A DNA stretch of 25,846 nt from an uncultured Clostridia bacterium (GTDB lineage: Bacteria; Bacillota; Clostridia; Christensenellales; Aristaeellaceae). The stretch's first letter is position 1, and the number at the start of each line of letters is the position of its first letter. The stretch lies in NCBI GenBank assembly GCA_934647305.1, contig CAKUFI010000038.1, forward strand, positions 1-25,846. Direction: 5' to 3'. The position numbers and the translations under genes were made by a program. Of the stretch, positions 22,046-25,846 are shown one piece after another. A model generated the notes under the pieces. That model saw only the letters and a program-made list of their open reading frames with translations. It made no database searches and was not told the origin of the DNA.

Positions 22046-22057
22046 TCGATTAAGATG

Positions 22058-22103
22058 TGATGGAGGCTGCCTTTCTCAGAAAGGCAGCCTCCATCATGTT
22101 TTC
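22058..22103 (+). terminator. Strong terminator between convergent genes
   Basis: A perfect 18-bp stem (22058-22075 / 22079-22096) around TCA is followed by TGTTTTCCTT. The inner CTTTCTCAGAAAG resembles the hairpins at 7537-7570 and 9475-9508. It can also serve the - strand gene ending at 22108, although the T-tract there is weak. Confidence 0.88.
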
Positions 22104-22107
22104 CTTG

Positions 22108-23664
22108 CTATTTGCCCCAGTTCCAGCTTTCGATGCTGTGAGCGGCGCGGAAGTCGCTGACCTGAGTCTGAGCCGCGTCGAGGATCTTGCGCATGCCGGA
22201 GGACTCGAGGTCGGCGAAGAGCTTGTCGTAGGCATCTTCCCATTTTTCGCCGTAGCTGCCGGCGAGGATGGCGTTGAGATTGCCTTCGAGGATGCTCTTG
22301 CAGCCGGTCATTTCGTCGGCCACGTCGGTGTTGTCGAAGCGGAACTGCAGGAAGGGCGAATTGTAAGCCTCGGCCTCCCACTGCTTGCAGTAGTCATACT
22401 CAAAGATGCTGATGTTTTCCTCCTGGATGGAGTTGAGGCAGGTGCCCCAAACCCACTTATCCATACCGTAGCGCTTGGCGCCCGTTTCAGAGTCGACCAG
22501 CTGATGCAGGGTGCCGTCGTCGTTCAGGGTATAGTGGACGCCCTCGATGCCGTAGACCCACATGCGATACACGTCCTTGTTGGCGTACATCTGCTCGAGC
22601 ACCTGGATGGCGCGCTCAGGGTTCCTGGAGGTATAGGGGATGCCTACGGAGGTAGCGTTGCCCAGGCAGGTGGTCCACTCGTCGCGGGCCTCAAAGATGG
22701 TCACGTCCATATTGAACTGGGCGGACTTCATTTCCTGCCAGATGTCCTTGGTTACGACCCACTGCATGACCCACATCGCGAAGTCGTTGGCGGTCAGCTC
22801 GGTGTCCCAGGCGGTGTTGTAGCTGCCGGTCATGATGTCGGCGGGCACGTAGCCGGCCTGGTACCACTCGGAGGCGTACTTCGCGAACTGCCTGTAGTAG
22901 CCGTCGTCGAAGGCGTTGTGCACGGTGAAGGTGTCGTCGTTCCAGGTCACATAGCCCATCTCGGCCATGTCGTTCTTCGCGAAGCCGGCCATGGGGATCA
23001 GGTAATTGCACAGGGTAGTCGGGCTCACGCCGGCGTAGAGCTGATTTTGTTCCTTGCAGGTGGCCAGGAACTCGGTCAGCAGGTCGAGCACGGCGGCCTG
23101 CGTCTCGAGCGAGGCGTCGTGGTAGTAGGCGTACAGCGCGGTCTGCAGCTCCTCGGCCCAGCCCTCGCGCTGCAGCGCCACCAGCTGCGTCGGGATCGCG
23201 ATGCCCCGGCGGCCGTCCACCAGCCCCTGATACGAGGGGACGGCGTACAGCTCGCCGTCGTCCAGGCGGTGGTTTTCGATGGTCTTCTCGCCCAGAGACT
23301 CGATGATACCCTTGCCGTACTCGTTGAGCAGGTCATTAAGCGGCAGCACAGTGCCGTCCTTGGCCAGCTGGCCGATGTCGAAGTACCAGCCCAGCCAGGC
23401 CATGTCGATCGCCTCGTCCGAGGCCAGCGCCATCTTGAATTCGCTCGCGTAGTCCGCGGGGATGTAGAAGTTCACCTTGGTGTTGGGCACGTTTTCGGCC
23501 AGCAGCTTGTTCCACTCTTCCCACACCAGGTCTGCGTCCACCTGGTCGCGCTTGCCGAGCATCCAGACGTTCAGCTCCACCGTGTCGTCGGCCAGAGCGC
23601 AGGGCACGCACAGCGCGCTTACCAGCAGCGCCAGCGCCAGCAGGATCGTCAGGGTCTTCTTCAT
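22108..23664 (-). CDS. Extracellular solute-binding protein of the LplB/YtcP-type importer
   Basis: 518 aa, last gene of the importer operon, 56 bases after the second permease. A signal peptide of about 25 residues ends in ALA, again with no lipobox although cysteines occur at 19 and 22. The mature part begins VELNVWMLGKRDQ. Family-1 features include MALASDEAIDMAWLG and SVGIPYTSRNPERAIQVLEQMY, followed by YGIEGVHYTL as in the protein at 162-1709. It binds an oligosaccharide outside the membrane. AAGGAGG lies about ten bases before ATG 23664. Ligand unknown. Confidence 0.94.
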   Translation of the reverse strand: MKKTLTILLALALLVSALCVPCALADDTVELNVWMLGKRDQVDADLVWEEWNKLLAENVPNTKVNFYIPADYASEFKMALASDEAIDMAWLGWYFDIGQLAKDGTVLPLNDLLNEYGKGIIESLGEKTIENHRLDDGELYAVPSYQGLVDGRRGIAIPTQLVALQREGWAEELQTALYAYYHDASLETQAAVLDLLTEFLATCKEQNQLYAGVSPTTLCNYLIPMAGFAKNDMAEMGYVTWNDDTFTVHNAFDDGYYRQFAKYASEWYQAGYVPADIMTGSYNTAWDTELTANDFAMWVMQWVVTKDIWQEMKSAQFNMDVTIFEARDEWTTCLGNATSVGIPYTSRNPERAIQVLEQMYANKDVYRMWVYGIEGVHYTLNDDGTLHQLVDSETGAKRYGMDKWVWGTCLNSIQEENISIFEYDYCKQWEAEAYNSPFLQFRFDNTDVADEMTGCKSILEGNLNAILAGSYGEKWEDAYDKLFADLESSGMRKILDAAQTQVSDFRAAHSIESWNWGK

Positions 23665-23720
23665 GTGTTAGATTCCTCCTTAAATTTTCTATTTCAGCCG
23701 TCTCGCGGACGGAATGAAAT

Positions 23721-24608
23721 CTATCCCTTGACCGAGCCGATGACCAGGCCGCGGGCAAAGTACTTCTGGAAAAACGGGAAAATGAAGATCATCGGCCCGG
23801 CCGCCACCACGCACATCGCGTAGCGGAGCGTTTCGATCGGCGCCTCGCTCAGCGCGTCCGTCGTGCCGTTGATGCCGCTTTCGGCCAGCTCCTTCAGGTT
23901 CTCGGCCTCGGTCAGGATCAGCTGCAGCATGTATTGAAGCGTGAACAGCGAGGACTTGCGAATGTACACCAGCGAGGTGTAGTAGTCGTTCCACTTGCCA
24001 ATCAGCGTCATGAACCCAATCGTGGCGAACACCGGCGTGGAGATCGGCATGACAATGCGGAAGAACGTGCGCAGCTCGCTCGCGCCGTCCAGCTTGGCCG
24101 CCTCGAACAGCGACTCGGGCAGGTTCCTGAAAAACGTGCGGTACACCAGGATATTCCATGCGCCGCCGGTGATGCCGGGCAGGATGTAAATCCAGAAGCT
24201 GTTGCGCAGGTGATACGCCCTGGTGTAGACGATGTAGGTCGGGATCGAGCCGCCCCCGAAGAGCATCGTGAAGAAGATGAACCAGGTGACGGCCTTCTTG
24301 TAGTAAAAGCTGCTGCGCGAGATGGCGTAGCCCACCATGCCGCCCACGATCATGCTGCCGATTGTGCCCAGGAAGGACTGGGCGAAGGTCACGGCGTAGG
24401 CGTTGATGAGTGTATCCGGCCGGTTCAGGATCAGCTTATACGCCAGGCTTGAAAACTGCCTCGGAATCAGGCCGAAGCCGCCCGACAGCACTGCCTTCTC
24501 CTCGGTCAGCGACACAGAAATCACCAGCAGCATCGGCAGCACGAACGTCAGACTGACCAGCACGAAGAAGAGGTTTAGCAGCACCTGCGCGCCCTTTTTC
24601 TCTTTCAT
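23721..24608 (-). CDS. Carbohydrate ABC importer permease, YtcP/MalG type
   Basis: 295 aa with about six membrane helices. The cytoplasmic EAA loop that docks to the ATPase is FEAAKLDGASELRTFFRIVM (around 168-187). ATG 24608 lies eight bases after AAGGAGG; the open frame continues upstream but has no other ribosome site. It ends KYFARGLVIGSVKG, typical of this group. Partner of the permease 13 bases upstream. The ATPase is missing here and is probably a shared MsmX-type protein elsewhere. Confidence 0.95.
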   Translation of the reverse strand: MKEKKGAQVLLNLFFVLVSLTFVLPMLLVISVSLTEEKAVLSGGFGLIPRQFSSLAYKLILNRPDTLINAYAVTFAQSFLGTIGSMIVGGMVGYAISRSSFYYKKAVTWFIFFTMLFGGGSIPTYIVYTRAYHLRNSFWIYILPGITGGAWNILVYRTFFRNLPESLFEAAKLDGASELRTFFRIVMPISTPVFATIGFMTLIGKWNDYYTSLVYIRKSSLFTLQYMLQLILTEAENLKELAESGINGTTDALSEAPIETLRYAMCVVAAGPMIFIFPFFQKYFARGLVIGSVKG

Positions 24609-24621
24609 CAGGTTTTCCTCC

Positions 24622-25557
24622 TTAAAACATGGCGTTTTCCGGAGAAATCCGGCGCACAACCGCGTTGCAGGCTACGATCAGTATCAAGCCGATCACCGAC
24701 TGAATCAGTGTGACCGATGTGCCGCGCAGGTAGTCGCCGTCGAATAGCGCCCGCGTGACGAAGGTGGTCACCACGTCGGTGGTCGAGTACAGTACGCCCT
24801 GGTTGCGCGGAATCAGGTAGAACAGGTCGAAGCTGCCGCCCAGTATGCTGTGGATGCCCAGGATCAGCTGGATGCAGAAGATCGACATCACCAGCGGCAC
24901 CGAGATGTAGCGCGTTTTTTGCAGGTGACTCGCGCCGTCGATTGTCGCCGCCTCGAACAGCTCCGGGTCGATGCCCACCAGCGCCGCGTAGTACAGCATC
25001 GAGCCCATGCCCACACCCTTCCACACGTTCACGATCGTCAGGATGGGCGGCCAGGCTGCGGGAATCGTGTACACGTTTACGTTCGCGTATCCCAGCCGGT
25101 TCAGCAGGCTGGTCAGTACGCCGAAGCGCGGACTGAGCAGCGCGTAGGTGATGAAGCCCACCACCACCATCGACATGAAGTTCGGAAAGCACATCACTGT
25201 CTGATATGCCTTCAGCGACTTCGTGCTGCGCAGGTCGAACAACAGAAGCGCGATGATGATGTTCACAATCGGCCCGATAAACAGGAACCACAGTCCGTAC
25301 AGCAGTGAGTTGCGCACTACGCGCCCCAGCTCAGCCGACTTAAAAATCCACGTGAAGTTCTTGAACCCGCACCACTGGCTTCCCCAGATGCCCTTGGCCA
25401 GCTTATAGTCCTTGAACGGCATGGCCACGCCGAACACCAGCGGCACATAGTGGAACAGCAGAAACGCGATGATCGCCGGCAGGCACAGCGCCAGCAGCTG
25501 CAGGTTCGCCCCGCTGCGCCAGGCTGCGTGTCTGCGCGCCTTTTTTACACTCTCCAT
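24622..25557 (-). CDS. Carbohydrate ABC importer permease, LplB/MalF type
   Basis: 311 aa, first gene of the importer operon. About six membrane helices, with the LplB-like opening LLALCLPAIIAFLLFHYVPL and GFKNFTWIF, and the EAA loop FEAATIDGASHLQKTRYISV (around 201-220). GGGGGAG precedes ATG 25557. Expressed from the promoter at 25580-25608. The LplB/YtcP/LplA-type set usually imports complex oligosaccharides such as plant or host glycans; the actual ligand is not evident. Confidence 0.95.
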   Translation of the reverse strand: MESVKKARRHAAWRSGANLQLLALCLPAIIAFLLFHYVPLVFGVAMPFKDYKLAKGIWGSQWCGFKNFTWIFKSAELGRVVRNSLLYGLWFLFIGPIVNIIIALLLFDLRSTKSLKAYQTVMCFPNFMSMVVVGFITYALLSPRFGVLTSLLNRLGYANVNVYTIPAAWPPILTIVNVWKGVGMGSMLYYAALVGIDPELFEAATIDGASHLQKTRYISVPLVMSIFCIQLILGIHSILGGSFDLFYLIPRNQGVLYSTTDVVTTFVTRALFDGDYLRGTSVTLIQSVIGLILIVACNAVVRRISPENAMF

Positions 25558-25579
25558 ATTCTCTCCCCCTTGCGTTCAC

Positions 25580-25608
25580 ATCTTAACAAATACTACGTCA
25601 CTTTTCAA
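25580..25608 (-). promoter_or_regulatory. Promoter of the importer operon
   Basis: On the - strand TTGAAA (25608-25603), 17 bases, TAAGAT (25585-25580). Start near 25573, about 16 bases before the ATG. Confidence 0.7.
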
Positions 25609-25645
25609 CCCACAATCCCGACATCCTTTGGACAAAAAACCGCCA

Positions 25646-25846
25646 GTCGGCAGTGCCGACGGCCACATGCTGCCGCCGGTTCTGTCGACGAATCCGGGAA
25701 GCATAAATTGGACTTCCCGGATTCTGCGGTTTTCCGGGAACTCCCGGAAAACTCATGTCGGCGTTGCCGGTCGGCAGTGCCGACAGCCACTTGCTGCCGC
25801 CGGTTCTATCGACGACCTCAGGGGCCATAGATTGAAGCCCCTGAGG
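25646..25846 (+). repeat. Element A, two units, cut by the window end
   Basis: H1 GTCGGCAGTGCCGAC (25646-25660), H2 with perfect arms 25690-25701 / 25713-25724 around CATAAATTGGA, H3 GTTTTCCGGG/CCCGGAAAAC (25729-25752), H1 again (25770-25784), then a different H2 (GACCTCAGGGGC from 25814, loop CATAGATTGAA, right arm to 25846 where the window stops). Its orientation points away from the importer operon, so it probably belongs to a gene to the right. Bases 25611-25645 hold nothing else. Confidence 0.92.

Noticed and set aside
22057..23823. A 588-residue open frame on the + strand
   Set aside because: Antisense to the solute-binding protein gene and starts inside the terminator hairpin.

Overview
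The window looks like a piece of a GC-rich Clostridia-type (Bacillota) chromosome, probably from a gut or rumen anaerobe. The evidence is strong AGGAGG ribosome sites, sigma-A promoters close to TTGACA-17-TATAAT, LplB/YtcP-type sugar importers and a ferredoxin-thioredoxin reductase. The taxonomic placement is inference. No rRNA, tRNA, CRISPR array, phage gene or transposase was found.

Layout. (1) 1-5922: a carbohydrate locus on the + strand with a secreted solute-binding protein, a GH36-like alpha-galactosidase, two NodB-type polysaccharide deacetylases and an alpha/beta esterase. (2) 6364-9456: a Gfo/Idh/MocA oxidoreductase and a xylose-isomerase-like TIM-barrel protein on the - strand, divergent from an AraC regulator. 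Two perfect 12-bp half-sites 21 bp apart lie between them. (3) 10145-11624: a small alarmone synthetase, divergent from an FTR catalytic subunit plus thioredoxin pair. (4) 12452-20153: an accessory belt of small stand-alone genes (two GNATs, XRE-membrane protein, CatA-like protein with a damaged active site, XRE regulator divergent from a zinc-ribbon protein, PAP2-like and HD proteins, membrane protein, frameshifted cytidine deaminase, broken small membrane gene, aminoglycoside-nucleotidyltransferase-like protein). Several have their own consensus promoter and a candidate operator. (5) 20654-25557: a secreted protein of unknown function, convergent with a complete LplB/YtcP-type importer operon (two permeases and a solute-binding protein; the ATPase is not here).

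The most unusual content is between the genes. At least six sites carry a composite repeat (here 'element A') built from a 15-nt mini-hairpin module H1 with the tail CCACTTGCTGCCG, then a 35-nt hairpin H2 (12-bp stem, 11-nt loop CATARATTNRA), then a third variable hairpin. Stems of H1 and H2 change between copies with compensating changes in both arms, while the H2 loop, the H1 tail and the lengths stay constant. A second hairpin-chain repeat ('element B') behaves the same way. Where the neighbouring gene is visible, element A usually starts near that gene's stop codon and is read in its direction. In two cases the element supplies the last codons and the stop. Exact tandem copies of 124 bp and near-exact copies of 157 bp point to recent amplification. 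I do not recognise these elements as a named family.

How the genes may work together: regions 1, 2 and 5 look like parts of a programme for importing and stripping acetylated or galactose-containing glycans, with the AraC protein as the likely switch for the oxidoreductase/isomerase pair. The shared substrate is inferred from gene content and is not shown by the sequence.
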